Positions 32,624 to 42,506 are shown, counted from the stretch's first letter. The stretch: 64,000 nucleotides of DNA from Shimia marina (GCF_001458175.1 NZ_CYPW01000008.1:1-64000); one strand, 5' to 3'. The notes: generated from the sequence alone by a model not told the origin. Numbers and translations are program-made.

Positions 32624-32903
32624 TCAATCTGCCTGTATCAACAGCTAGTCGCAAGTTGATCTACGAAACAATCCGCATTTGTGGCGGATACAGAAGACTC
32701 AGATTGCACGCGCTATTGATCTTCTCGCATCATATTTCCTCGATTTCAGGTGAGCCTGCTCTCGAACTGAGGAAACCGTTGATTAAGAGAGGATGTTTCA
32801 GCCAAGAAAAAATCATTAGCACACAAGTACACTGGAACTGCTGTTCTGAACTGCGGTCCTAAGGTACGCCCGTGTGAAACGGTAATTTTGGTTCCGAAAA
32901 TCG
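32624..32903. other. Non-coding stretch between copB and IS66
   Basis: AT-rich sequence without a supportable gene; a short frame at 32656 has no ribosome site. A TGTATC occurs at 32635 but without a second half-site 10 bp on. Before the IS66 insertion this sequence led directly into the region of the membrane protein gene now at 35425. Confidence 0.4.
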
Positions 32904-32911
32904 ACTATATC
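32904..32911. repeat. Target site duplication, left (ACTATATC)
   Basis: ACTATATC directly left of the IS66 end is repeated exactly at 35393-35400, the 8-bp duplication expected of IS66-family insertion. Confidence 0.92.
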
Positions 32912-32998
32912 GTAAGCGGTGCGTGACGGTCACCTTCCAGTCCGATGTCTGATTTGAGATTTCACCTCCAAAGTTGATTTTGCGAGGTGAGTTTCTCC

Positions 32999-33403
32999 AT
33001 GGAGACTACAGTTGAGTTTCTCAGGCGCTTGGGTGTTTCGACCTCCAGCGATGGTAGGCGGCGCTGGCCGGATGCGGTGAAGGCGCGGATTGTTGCGGAG
33101 ACGTTGTTGCCGGGTGCGACGGTGAATGCGGTGGCTCGCAAATATGATGTGCGCGCGAACCATGTGTCGTCGTGGCGACGGATGGCCAAGGATGGTGAGC
33201 TTGTTTTGCCGGTACTCGGGAAAGAGGCTGCGTTTGCGCCTTTGGTGGTTTTTGATAGTCCGCCTGCGCCGCCGCCCTCGGAAGTCGATGCGTTGTCGCC
33301 TGCTATAGAGATCGTTGCGGGCGAGATGTTGATCAAGCTGGATGGGACAACTCCAGCGGCACGGGTTGCTCAGATTGTTCGCGCGCTTGGGGAGACAGCG
33401 TGA
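32999..33403 (+). CDS. tnpA: IS66 TnpA accessory protein
   Basis: A 134-residue protein with a helix-turn-helix (AVARKYDVRANHVSSWRRMAK) as in IS66 OrfA proteins, which help the TnpC transposase find the ends. The ATG at 32999 has AGGTGA upstream; a GTG at 32987 is possible. Its stop overlaps the tnpB GTG start (GTGA). Confidence 0.88.
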   Translation: METTVEFLRRLGVSTSSDGRRRWPDAVKARIVAETLLPGATVNAVARKYDVRANHVSSWRRMAKDGELVLPVLGKEAAFAPLVVFDSPPAPPPSEVDALSPAIEIVAGEMLIKLDGTTPAARVAQIVRALGETA

Positions 33404-33753
33404 TATTCCCCTCAAACCGGGTTCGTATTTTGGTGGCAACGAAGCCGGTGGACTTCCGGAAAGGGCACGATGACCTATCAGCACTGGTGAGTTCGGTTTT
33501 GCGTAAAGACCCGTTCACGGGAACGGTATTTGTGTTCCGCTCAAAACGGGTGGATCGGCTAAAGTTGCTGTATTGGGATGGAACCGGGTTGGTGATGACC
33601 TACAAGCGGCTGGAGGACACGAGCTTTACCTGGCCCGCCATTCGGGACGGTGTGATGTCGCTGAACCACGCCCAGTTCGAGGCGCTTTTTGCGGGGCTGG
33701 ACTGGCGCAAGGTGAAGGCTTTGGAAAGCCGCCCTCCGGCTGCGGCTGAATGA
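33400..33753 (+). CDS. tnpB: IS66 TnpB protein
   Basis: A 117-residue protein with the family signature VATKPVDFRKGHDDLSALV and KLLYWDGTGLVMTYKRLE (IS66 Orf2). GTG start overlapping tnpA. Needed for IS66 transposition, biochemical role unclear. Confidence 0.93.
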   Translation: MIFPSNRVRILVATKPVDFRKGHDDLSALVSSVLRKDPFTGTVFVFRSKRVDRLKLLYWDGTGLVMTYKRLEDTSFTWPAIRDGVMSLNHAQFEALFAGLDWRKVKALESRPPAAAE

Positions 33754-33807
33754 ATCAGGAGGTCGATTGGGCTCGGTAAACTTGGGCCTTCGTGCTATGC
33801 GGCGGCC

Positions 33808-35366
33808 ATGTCCGACGCTGCCAATGACCTTGATTTGAGCCTGCTGCCGCCCGAGTTCCGGGCGCTGTTTGAGGCGCAGGCCGCGCAGGTCGCAGAACTC
33901 AAGGAGATCAACAAAAGGCTTGAGCATCTGGTGGCTGAGCTGAACCATGCGGTGCATGGCAAGAAGTCCGAGAAGCTGGACGAGAATGACCGGCAGCTCT
34001 TATTCGAAGAGCTCGAAGTTGCCATCGCCGAGGTGCACGAGCGCAAGGACACCCAAGCCACCGGAGAAGATGCACCCAAACGCAAACCGGTGGCGCGGCG
34101 CAACCTGGGCAATCTGCCCGAGCATCTGGAACGCATCGAGCAGATTGTCGAACCCGACAGCTTGATTTGCCCTTGCGGGTGCGGGGAGATGCACAAAATT
34201 GGCGAGGACCGATCCGAGCGTCTGGACATCGTGCCCGCCAAAATGCGCGTAATCGTCACCGTGCGCCCCAAATATGCCTGCCGCCATTGCACCGATGGAG
34301 TGACCCAAGCCCCAGCGCCAGCGCGCCTGATCGAAAGGGCGCTGCCGACAGAGGGCAGCATCGCGCATGTGTTGGTGTCAAAATATGCAGATCACTGCCC
34401 GCTGCACAGGCAATCCCAAATTCTGGGTCGTGCAGGTATCGACATTCACCGCTCAACGCTGGCCGATTGGGTCGGCAAAGCGGCCTTCCATCTGGGGCCG
34501 GTGGTCGACCAGCTGGCCGAACACCTGAAGACATCCACGAAGCTATTTATGGATGAGACAACCGCGCCGATCCTCGATCCCGGCCGCAAGAAAACCAAAA
34601 CCGGATACCTCTGGGCACTGGCGCGTGATAATCGGAATTGGGGCGGCGATGACCCGCCGGGGGTGGTGTTCTTCTACGCCCCAGATCGGCGGGGCGAGAA
34701 TGCGGAGAAATTCCTCACCGGTTTCGATGGCATCCTGCAACTGGACGGCTATCAAGGGTACAATCGCCTGACCCGCGCCACGCGCAAGGGCGGCGAGCCC
34801 ATCGTCGTTGCCCATTGTTGGGCACACGCGCGTCGAAAGCTCAAGGAAATCCATGATCGCGACAAATCCGAGATCGCAGCAGAGGGCCTGCACCAGATCG
34901 CCGAAATTTACGCCATCGAAAAAGATATCCGAGGCACATCCCCCGGCCAGCGCCTCTCGGCCCGCCAAGCCCGATCCGCGCCCCTCGTTGCAACCTTCGG
35001 CGAGTGGCTGCAAACACAGCGCACCCGCGTCTCTGCCAAATCCCGCCTTGGTGAAAACTGGCGTATATCCACCGCCATTGGGACGGATTACAAACCTTCC
35101 TCATCGACGGGCGCGTCGAGATAGACAGCAACCAAGTCGAAAATTTAATCCGCCCAATTGCGCTAAATCGGAAAAACGCACTGTTTGCAGGCCATGACGA
35201 AGGCGGCAAAGCCTGGGGCCGGATCGCCTCGTTGATCGAAACCGCCAAAATCAACGGCGTCGAGCCTTTCGCCTATCTGAAATCTACACTCGAAGCGATC
35301 GCCGCGGGTCATCCGAAAAAACGCATCGACGACCTGCTGCCCTGGAATTTCCCGTCAAGCAGATAA
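33808..35366 (+). pseudogene. tnpC: IS66 transposase TnpC, frameshifted
   Basis: The frame encodes the zinc-finger and DDE core of the IS66 transposase (LICPCGCGEMHKIG; KLFMDETTAPILDPG; LQLDGYQGYNRL; VAHCWAHARRKL) but shifts near 35051-35054, where GGTGAAAACTGG has four A where five would keep LAYIHRHWDGLQ in frame. The first frame then ends at 35124; the other frame continues with IDGRVEIDSNQVENLIRP, holding the catalytic Glu region, to 35366. With one extra A the gene would be 519 codons, normal for TnpC. A one-base deletion or sequencing error in the A run is the simplest reading. Confidence 0.88.
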
Positions 35367-35392
35367 TCCTGTGCTCGCCAGCCGCCGCTTAC

Positions 35393-35400
35393 ACTATATC
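35393..35400. repeat. Target site duplication, right (ACTATATC)
   Basis: Right copy of the 8-bp duplication, immediately after the GCTTAC end of the IS66 element. Confidence 0.92.
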
Positions 35401-35424
35401 CTCCAGACATGCCAACCTGCTTAC

Positions 35425-36066
35425 ATGCAACGCTTCTTTTCAACCAAGATGCCGGGCGCGCAATTTGTAACGAACGTCTTGGTCTTCAGCCTGATCGGGC
35501 TCCTACCGGTCTTGCTCGTTTATGTCATGCGTGCGCCTGGATTTGCTTCGGCCTTGATTGACGGAGGACCGGCGCTTTTACGGTTTTTCAGGCAGGTTCT
35601 GACGAATGGGCTTCCGGTCATCTTTATCGTCAACTACGTCGGCTTCTTTCTGTTTGCGGTGTTGAATACCAAGGACGCCAATGGCCGTGATCCAGCGTCG
35701 TTCATTCTCCTCGATCTTGGTATCCGAGTCGCTCTCTTTCTCGTTCTCCACGCCTTCATTTACGTGCTTTCCGCCGGTTGGTTCGGCTCTTTTGGAGGTA
35801 GTCGGGCGACGGCCCTTTCAGTGGTTGCGCCCACACTGGCGCGGTCCGCACTCTTTGAAAACATATCCGGAGTCTACCTGTACGCCACTTTGGTAAGTGC
35901 ACTGCCGCTCTATGTTACGGCAGCCGGAAAGTCGGCAATCCTGAGACCATTCGTTGATCTCTTCCCAAGAAACATGGGCGCGGTTTCGGTTGCTCTCGTC
36001 GCTTTTTTGTCGGCCGCTGTGTGTCTGACGGCTATTGCCGTCGTCATCCTGCGTCTTCAGAGCTAG
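35425..36066 (+). CDS. Integral membrane protein, unknown
   Basis: A 213-residue protein with about five membrane helices (near 18-34, 63-80, 93-118, 142-158, 184-208) and no motif I recognise. No clear ribosome site is seen before the ATG at 35425 or the next Met at residue 9. The IS66 insertion landed only 25 bp upstream, so its native promoter has probably been displaced; transcription may now depend on the IS. The end overlaps the end of the convergent dsbB gene by 4 bp. Confidence 0.6.
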   Translation: MQRFFSTKMPGAQFVTNVLVFSLIGLLPVLLVYVMRAPGFASALIDGGPALLRFFRQVLTNGLPVIFIVNYVGFFLFAVLNTKDANGRDPASFILLDLGIRVALFLVLHAFIYVLSAGWFGSFGGSRATALSVVAPTLARSALFENISGVYLYATLVSALPLYVTAAGKSAILRPFVDLFPRNMGAVSVALVAFLSAAVCLTAIAVVILRLQS

Positions 36067-36578
36067 ATTGCCGTCGCGCTCTCACGTGAGCGCGACGCGC
36101 GCCATGCTTGGGCAAAGGCCAGAACCCAGAGCCCTGCAAGAAGGAAACTCCAAAGCGCGTTCCAACTCGCCATAGACAGGCTGAGGAACTCCCAGGCGAC
36201 TTCGTCGCACATGACCAAGGCCGATGGTGCAGATGATGCAGAGGGCAGAAGGTCCGCAGCTGACAAGTTTGACATATCAAGACCTAAGCCTGTGCAGGAT
36301 GTCGGACCTTCCCACCAACCCCGTTCTACGCCGGTATGAAACATCCCGATGCCCGCTGTCACGAACGCGGCGGCAGCGCCTGCCATCAGTAGCGGTAAGA
36401 TGGGCAAACCAACCATGAGGAGCGCGCCAATAGCGATGGCGATCGCGTGAGGGTATCGCTGCCAAATGCACATCGCACATGGTGCATAGCCCGCCGCCTG
36501 AAACAAGAAGGCGGCCAGCAACAGAACGGCCGATCCGCCGGCAGCGATCAAACCAAGTTGTTTCGAAGACAGCGCCAT
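36063..36578 (-). CDS. dsbB: DsbB-type disulfide bond formation protein (second copy)
   Basis: A 171-residue paralog of the protein at 697-1209 with the same four cysteines (CAMCIWQRYPH; GPTSC; LVMC) and four membrane helices. ATG start. It lies 101 bp downstream of the second cusF gene in the same direction, so it may be read from the cusBA promoter. Two DsbB copies plus three DsbA-like proteins point to heavy investment in periplasmic disulfide chemistry. Confidence 0.9.
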   Translation of the reverse strand: MALSSKQLGLIAAGGSAVLLLAAFLFQAAGYAPCAMCIWQRYPHAIAIAIGALLMVGLPILPLLMAGAAAAFVTAGIGMFHTGVERGWWEGPTSCTGLGLDMSNLSAADLLPSASSAPSALVMCDEVAWEFLSLSMASWNALWSFLLAGLWVLAFAQAWRASRSRESATAI

Positions 36579-36679
36579 TCACTTTCCTTTCGCCTACACG
36601 CAGCTCGGCGGTCGAACTCGGTGTAACTCTCCCAGTACGCGCCGCAGCTGCCGATTTCTCGGCAACTGCGAATCCTTGA

Positions 36680-37021
36680 TCAGTTTGGCATTATGCCCCC
36701 GATTGCATACATCCCATCTTCGCCCTTGACGAGCATCAGGGTCACCTCGTCACCATCGGTCACCTCTCCCATCATCTGCGCGTTTTCCAGAACCGTCATA
36801 TCCATCGTCATTGCAGGCCAGCCGATCTCTGGAATCGGGTCATGGCTCACGTTTGCAGTGCCGTCGCCGATGGAATTAATCACGGCCTTCGCGTGAACCG
36901 CGCCCTCCATTTGTTCGGCGGACATCGGCATGTCCGAATGATCCATATTGTGGTTCATTTGTGCGATAGCCCCTGTCGCGGACAGGGTCAGAAGTACGAG
37001 ACTTGCAGTCAGTATCTTCAT
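36680..37021 (-). CDS. cusF: CusF-type periplasmic copper-binding protein (second copy)
   Basis: A 113-residue secreted protein (signal about 1-20), with an N-terminal MNHNMDHSDMPM metal-binding tail and a CusF domain with SHDPIPEIGWPAMTMDM. The ATG at 37021 has GGAGC 5-6 bases upstream; a start at 37033 is less likely. It follows cusA by 33 bp and should hand Cu(I) to CusB/CusA. Confidence 0.9.
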   Translation of the reverse strand: MKILTASLVLLTLSATGAIAQMNHNMDHSDMPMSAEQMEGAVHAKAVINSIGDGTANVSHDPIPEIGWPAMTMDMTVLENAQMMGEVTDGDEVTLMLVKGEDGMYAIGGIMPN

Positions 37022-37054
37022 GAGAAGCTCCATTCTTGAGGTTTGTGCGTTCGA

Positions 37055-40000
37055 TTATTCGGCAGGCAGTGCTGCATCGACGGGCTGCTGAATTGGGGAC
37101 GTGATTTCGCGGTTTACGCGTTTCAGCGCGAGCCGTTTCCAAATCACGAAGATGGAAGGAATGACAAAAAGCGTCAGCAGGGTCGCTGTCACCATACCGC
37201 CGATCATCGGTGCAGCGATGCGTTGCATGATCTCCGAGCCGGTGCCGGTGCCATACATGATCGGTATCAGCGCCGCGAAGATGGTGGCCACGGTCATGAC
37301 TTTGGGTCTCACCCGAAGAACAGCTCCCTCAAAGACGGCCTCCTCGATATCGTCTTTTGTCAGCTTGCGGACTTCGGATTGACCGAGTTTGCGTCGCTTT
37401 TCCCAGGCGAGATTGAGATAAAGCAGCATGACGATAGCTGTTTCGACGGCCACGCCGGCCAGGGCAATGAAGCCGACAAGGACGGCGATCGAAATGTCGA
37501 AGCTGAGATACCACAGAAACCAGACACCGCCTGCCAACGCGACAGGAAGCGCGGCGAGAATGATGCCAACTTCAATCACCCTATTGAACGCCATGAACAA
37601 CATCAGCGTGATGATCATAAGCGTGGCGGGGGCGACGATCGCCAGCCGGTCCTGCATCCGCTCGATGTAATCATACTGCCCGGACCATGTCAGAGAATAT
37701 CCGGGCGGTAGGCGCACCTGATAGGCCACGACCCTCTGCGCCTCGGCGACATATCCGCCGAGGTCTCGTCCTGCGATATCGATAAACACGAATCCTGTGC
37801 GCCGAGCGTTCTCTGATCGGATCATGCCCGGACCATCGATAATACGGACATCGGCCAAGGCGGTCAGCGGCACATGAGCCCCTGATGGGGTGACAACGGG
37901 CAAGTTTTCGAGGCGTTCGGGGCTATCGCGCCAGGCCTGCGGATAGCGCAGGTTAATCGGAAAGCGCTCCAGCCCTTCAACGGATTCCGATACCTGCATC
38001 CCACCGATGGCGGTTTGCACCACATCCTGAACATCCCGCACGCTCATCATGTATCGCGCTGCGGCGTCGCGCTTGACGTCGATTTCTATGAAGCGCCCGC
38101 CTACCGGGCGCTCCGCATAGGCGGAGGCAGTGCCCTCGATATCCGACACGGCCCGTTCCACTTCGATCCCGATGTCTGTGATGACGTTCAGATCAGCACC
38201 CGAGATCTTGACACCAACCGGCGTTCGTATCCCGGTGGCAAGCATGTCGATCCGGTTCTTGATCGGCTGGATCCAGACATTGGTCACGCCTGGGATCTGC
38301 ACAGTCCGATCAAGCTCATCGCGAATTTTTTCCATGGTCATGCCGGGGCGCCACTTAGCTTCTGGCTTTAGTTGGATCGTGGTTTCCACCATCGTGAGTG
38401 GTGCAGGATCGGTCGCTGTCTCTGCGCGCCCCACTTTGCCGTGCACAGTTTCAACCTCTGGGATTGTAGCGATCAGGCGATTGGTCTGTTGGAGGACTTC
38501 GCGCGCCTTGCCCGTCGATATGCCGGGATAAAAGCTCGGCATGTAAAGGAAGTCGCCCTCATTCAGCTCGGGCATGAATTCTGAGCCCAGCCGCTGATAG
38601 GGATACCACATCGAAGCGACCAGCGCACCGGCCAGCAAAGTGGTGGCCCAGGGCCATGCGATCGCTGCATCGAGGAACGGGCGATAGATGAAGACAACCA
38701 GCCTGTTCAACGGGTTCTTGCGCTCAGGTAAAATCCGCCCGCGCACGAAGTATCCCATCAGAACTGGCACGAGCGTGATCGACAGGATCGCCGCTGCGGC
38801 CATGGCGTAGGTTTTTGTATAGGCCAGCGGAGAAAACAGCCGCCCCTCCTGATTTTCCAGGACGAAGACAGGGAGGAAACTGACCGTGATGATCGCGAGG
38901 GAATAGAAGAGTGCCGGGCCGACCTCGGCCGCACATTCCTGTACAATCCGCCATCTGTTCTCTGCGGTCAGCTTCTCCTTTTCCAGTCTTCGGTGCATCG
39001 CCTCGATCATGACTATAGAGGCATCCACCATTGCCCCGATCGCGATGGCAATACCGCCCAAGGACATGATGTTGGCATTCACACCCTGTGCCTTCATCAG
39101 GATGAAAGCGGCGAAGATGCCCAATGGCAGTGACAGCAGGATCACCAGCGAAGATCGCAAGTGCAGCAGGAAGGCGGCACAAACCAGAACCACCACAATG
39201 AATTCCTGCGTTAGCTTCTTCTGCAGGTTTTCGATGGCCCGCTCGATGACGCCCGACCGGTCATAGGTCGTTATGATCTCAACGCCTTCCGGCAAATTGG
39301 GCCGCAACACCTCGATCCGACTCTCGACTGCTTTGATCGTCGCCAGAGCGTTGCCGCCCCAACGCAGAACCACAACGCCTCCGACGGCGTCTCCTTCCCC
39401 ATCGAGTTCTCCGACGCCGCGCCGCATCTCCGGTCCCAACCGAATGTCCGCAACGTCCCCAAGGGTGAGTGCTGCGCCGCGGTCGTTGACCATGAGAGGC
39501 GCACTTGCGAGATCTGACAGCTCGTCAATGTAGCCGGAGGAGCGGATCATGAATTCCGCTTCGCCCATCTCGATGACGCTCCCGCCGGTTTCGCGGTTGG
39601 CCGCTTGGATCGCGTTCCTGAGCTGGGCCAGCGTGATGTCATAGGCCCGGAGTTTGTTGGGATCGACAACAACCTGATATTGTTTGACCATACCGCCGAT
39701 TGTGGCGACCTCGGACACACCGTCGACGGCCTGCAATTCATATTTTAGGAACCAGTCCTGGAGTGTTCTGAGTTGGGCCAGATCATGATTTCCAGTCCGA
39801 TCAATCAGCGCGTACTGATAAATCCATCCCACGCCCGTGGCATCGGGTCCAAGCTGTGGTGAGACCCCCTCCGGCAAGCTGCCTGAAATCTGTCCAAGAT
39901 ATTCCAGCACGCGCGATCTGGCCCAGTAAAGATCCGTGCCGTCTTCGAAAACAACATAAACAAATCTGTCGCCGAAAAAGGAAAACCCACGGACGTCCTC

Positions 40001-40237
40001 AGCACCGGGCACCGCAAGCAGCGCCGTCGCCAGCGGGTATGTTATCTGGTTTTCAACGACCTGGGGTGCCTGTCCCGGATAGGGTGTGCGGACGATCACT
40101 TGCACATCGGACAAATCTGGAATGGCATCTACCGGCGTTTCGCGGATGGCCCAAATACCTGCTGCACCCATCATGAACGCTAGAGCAACAATGACGAACC
40201 TGTTGGCGAGCGAGATGCGTATTATCGCCGGGATCAT
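37055..40237 (-). CDS. cusA: CusA-type heavy-metal RND efflux pump
   Basis: A 1060-residue inner-membrane proton-driven pump with 12 helices and two large periplasmic loops. It begins with the conserved IIRISLANRFVIVALAFMM segment and carries YPGQAPQVVENQITYPL, GWIYQYAL and the periplasmic Met-rich binding region of Cu/Ag pumps. It would export periplasmic Cu(I) through an outer-membrane channel. The start overlaps cusB by 4 bp. No cusC gene is present in the window, so an outer-membrane partner must come from elsewhere. Confidence 0.95.
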   Translation of the reverse strand: MIPAIIRISLANRFVIVALAFMMGAAGIWAIRETPVDAIPDLSDVQVIVRTPYPGQAPQVVENQITYPLATALLAVPGAEDVRGFSFFGDRFVYVVFEDGTDLYWARSRVLEYLGQISGSLPEGVSPQLGPDATGVGWIYQYALIDRTGNHDLAQLRTLQDWFLKYELQAVDGVSEVATIGGMVKQYQVVVDPNKLRAYDITLAQLRNAIQAANRETGGSVIEMGEAEFMIRSSGYIDELSDLASAPLMVNDRGAALTLGDVADIRLGPEMRRGVGELDGEGDAVGGVVVLRWGGNALATIKAVESRIEVLRPNLPEGVEIITTYDRSGVIERAIENLQKKLTQEFIVVVLVCAAFLLHLRSSLVILLSLPLGIFAAFILMKAQGVNANIMSLGGIAIAIGAMVDASIVMIEAMHRRLEKEKLTAENRWRIVQECAAEVGPALFYSLAIITVSFLPVFVLENQEGRLFSPLAYTKTYAMAAAAILSITLVPVLMGYFVRGRILPERKNPLNRLVVFIYRPFLDAAIAWPWATTLLAGALVASMWYPYQRLGSEFMPELNEGDFLYMPSFYPGISTGKAREVLQQTNRLIATIPEVETVHGKVGRAETATDPAPLTMVETTIQLKPEAKWRPGMTMEKIRDELDRTVQIPGVTNVWIQPIKNRIDMLATGIRTPVGVKISGADLNVITDIGIEVERAVSDIEGTASAYAERPVGGRFIEIDVKRDAAARYMMSVRDVQDVVQTAIGGMQVSESVEGLERFPINLRYPQAWRDSPERLENLPVVTPSGAHVPLTALADVRIIDGPGMIRSENARRTGFVFIDIAGRDLGGYVAEAQRVVAYQVRLPPGYSLTWSGQYDYIERMQDRLAIVAPATLMIITLMLFMAFNRVIEVGIILAALPVALAGGVWFLWYLSFDISIAVLVGFIALAGVAVETAIVMLLYLNLAWEKRRKLGQSEVRKLTKDDIEEAVFEGAVLRVRPKVMTVATIFAALIPIMYGTGTGSEIMQRIAAPMIGGMVTATLLTLFVIPSIFVIWKRLALKRVNREITSPIQQPVDAALPAE

Positions 40238-42429
40238 TGCGTCACGCTCCCGTCAACGGTCACATCCAAGAGCGTCATCGAAAAGTCAGGGTTTCGCCGC
40301 AGGATGAGCGTCACGTCAGTTCCAATTGGCAGGCGTGCAACCTCGACGTCCTCCGACAATGGAAAGTCCATGGTCATGCCCGGCATCCCGATTTCGACCA
40401 TGGGGCCATGAGTGACGTTTGCTGTCCTCGCATCATTGTCGATGGAGTTGATCTGACCTGTGACCTGCATGGGTGGAGGGACCACTTCAGCCGCGGCCAG
40501 AACCATATTCATTCCATCCGGACGCGCAAAGGTCAGCGTCATTTCCGCGCCGGTCGCCAATGCAGTCGCATCCAAGGCTGAATCGATGGGAAACTCCATG
40601 GTCATCCCGGGCATCCCGATTTCAGCCATCGGTCCGTGTGTGATCGTCGCTGTCCCATTCTCGGCGTTCAACGCATCAATGATCCCAGAGACGACGATTG
40701 GTGCAGCCCCTTCCGCGGGCTCCTCTTCTGGCTCCATCGCGGCTCCGGAGTCTGCGCCTTCCGCACGGACTGCTATGACAGAGAACATTCCGCCGTCGTC
40801 CGCTGCCAAATCAAACTCAATAGGTGCATCAAGCGGCACTGCGTCGAGATCGACACCAACCACCGGTAGATCCATGGTCATGGCGGGCCAGCCAAGCTCA
40901 GGGATTGGACCGTGCTCAAGGGTCAATTTGCCGTCTGGCGTGACGGCCAGAGCCATCCCGGTTCCCGTGCCAGCGATGCCGTCATCAGGTGCAAGCTCCA
41001 TCAAGCTGAGAAGCCCGTCGGCACCCCTTGCAGCAAGAAAGGCGACCTCGTCACCCGCATTCAGCCGGTCAAGCGAAACGCCAGCCCTTACAGGAAACTC
41101 GGACGTCATCGCGGGCCAGTCCAGGCTCTCGAGCATATCATGACGAACGCGCGCGACCCGGGTTTCGCGGTCGAGATCTACGAGAATGCCTTTGCCGCGG
41201 GCAGGCTCCGCATCCGTCGGTGCCATGCGCATAAAGCCGGCACTTAGAGCGCTTTCACTGTCGATCAGGAATTGTGCGGAGGCAACCACCTCCTCGCCGG
41301 GGCCGATCCCTTGCAGAATTTCGGTTCGTCCACCTTCGCCGAAACTGTCCCGCAATCCTGTTGTGACCAGTCTGGGCTTGAAGGTCCCCTCACCCGTTTT
41401 AAGGATGACCCGTTCCGCTGATCCGGTGCGGATCACGGCCTCAGACGGCACGGTCAACACTGTCCGTGTTTCTGTCGGTATCAAGCTTACGCTCCCGAAC
41501 ATGCCGGGACGAAGAACACCATCGGAATTGTCGAACCTTAGCCTTACAGGCAGGGTCCGGGTCTGAGGGTCGAGCTCGGGATAAATATAGTCGATCTCAC
41601 CTTCGAAACTGCGTCCCGGAAGATGTTCGAACTGAGCGACCGCCCGCATATCCTCCGAGAGCCTTGCGATGTCACGTTCGAAGACATCGACAATGAGCCA
41701 GACCCGAGACAAATCGGCGACTGAAAACGCGAGTGTCCCAGGTTGCAAATACATCCCGTCCGCCGCATTCAAGGCGATGACAACACCGTTCTGCGGGGCT
41801 TCGATTTCGATGTTGCGGACAAGTTCACCCCCAGCCTCGATTTCCGCAATCTGACGTGCTGACATGCCGTGGCTCATCAGCTTATTGCGAGCCGCCTCCA
41901 GAATGCGGGGGTCGCCGTCCTCTACGGCGCGAACAAGGTCTCCGGTAGCTGCTGCTATGAGTGGTGAAAACAACTCGAACAGCACCTGCTGCCCTTCGAC
42001 GCGGTCGCCCACGGCCCGCACTTTAAGCTTCTCGATCCACCCTTCGACACGGGTATGCACGTGGCTGGTCAAGTGCTCATCATATCCGACGAACCCAACA
42101 GTCTCGATCCTAGGTTCGACATCCGTCATGCGCGACAGCGCTGTGCGCACCCCAATTGCGTTGATTTCAGCGGCATCCAGCGTGACTTCCGAAGGATCCC
42201 CCGAAGGCTCTTCGCCCTCGTACACAGGAACCAGATCCATCCCCATAGGCGATTTCCCCGGGCCGGGTTGCCGGAAATTCGGGTCCATCGGGGCAACCCA
42301 ATACAGGATTTCAGGCCCGTCCAAGCCAGCTTGCGCTGTAGGGTTTAGGTAAAGGCGTTCTAGCAAAACTCCGCCCCCAACACCGGCAGCGAGAGCAAGG
42401 ACTGAAAGTGCCGCGTATCTTCCACGCAT
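40234..42429 (-). CDS. cusB: CusB-type membrane fusion protein with four CusF-like domains
   Basis: A 731-residue periplasmic adaptor, much longer than usual (about 400-500). After a signal or anchor helix comes the heavy-metal binding motif YWVAPMDP...KSPMGMDLVPVY, then hairpin, lipoyl and barrel domains to about residue 400. The rest is four consecutive CusF-like domains at about 415-490, 495-560, 585-655 and 660-731. Three have intact ligands (HGPIPELGWPAMTM, HGPMAEIGMPGMTM, HGPMVEIGMPGMTM); the first is degenerate (HDMLESLDWPAMTS). Start ATG at 42429 with AGGAG nine bases upstream, not the TTG at 42438. It overlaps cusA. Confidence 0.93.
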   Translation of the reverse strand: MRGRYAALSVLALAAGVGGGVLLERLYLNPTAQAGLDGPEILYWVAPMDPNFRQPGPGKSPMGMDLVPVYEGEEPSGDPSEVTLDAAEINAIGVRTALSRMTDVEPRIETVGFVGYDEHLTSHVHTRVEGWIEKLKVRAVGDRVEGQQVLFELFSPLIAAATGDLVRAVEDGDPRILEAARNKLMSHGMSARQIAEIEAGGELVRNIEIEAPQNGVVIALNAADGMYLQPGTLAFSVADLSRVWLIVDVFERDIARLSEDMRAVAQFEHLPGRSFEGEIDYIYPELDPQTRTLPVRLRFDNSDGVLRPGMFGSVSLIPTETRTVLTVPSEAVIRTGSAERVILKTGEGTFKPRLVTTGLRDSFGEGGRTEILQGIGPGEEVVASAQFLIDSESALSAGFMRMAPTDAEPARGKGILVDLDRETRVARVRHDMLESLDWPAMTSEFPVRAGVSLDRLNAGDEVAFLAARGADGLLSLMELAPDDGIAGTGTGMALAVTPDGKLTLEHGPIPELGWPAMTMDLPVVGVDLDAVPLDAPIEFDLAADDGGMFSVIAVRAEGADSGAAMEPEEEPAEGAAPIVVSGIIDALNAENGTATITHGPMAEIGMPGMTMEFPIDSALDATALATGAEMTLTFARPDGMNMVLAAAEVVPPPMQVTGQINSIDNDARTANVTHGPMVEIGMPGMTMDFPLSEDVEVARLPIGTDVTLILRRNPDFSMTLLDVTVDGSVTQ

Positions 42430-42506
42430 AGAAATCAACTCCTGACGGCTGCATCGAATGCAGCGATCGCATGATCAATCAGCCCGCATAGGCGGACACC
42501 GAATTG

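Larger units (their letters stand above)
32912..35392 (+). mobile_element. IS66-family insertion sequence, 2481 bp
   Basis: Ends begin GTAAGCGG on both sides (inverted, imperfect beyond 8 bp) and are flanked by the perfect 8-bp duplication ACTATATC. It contains the three genes tnpA, tnpB and tnpC in the usual order. tnpC carries a frameshift, so this copy is probably no longer able to move by itself. The intact duplication shows a simple, fairly recent insertion. Confidence 0.95.

Noticed and set aside
35040-35130. Programmed frameshift in tnpC
   Set aside because: IS66 TnpC is normally one frame; a single missing A in an A run explains the shift, and no slippery heptamer plus stem-loop is evident.
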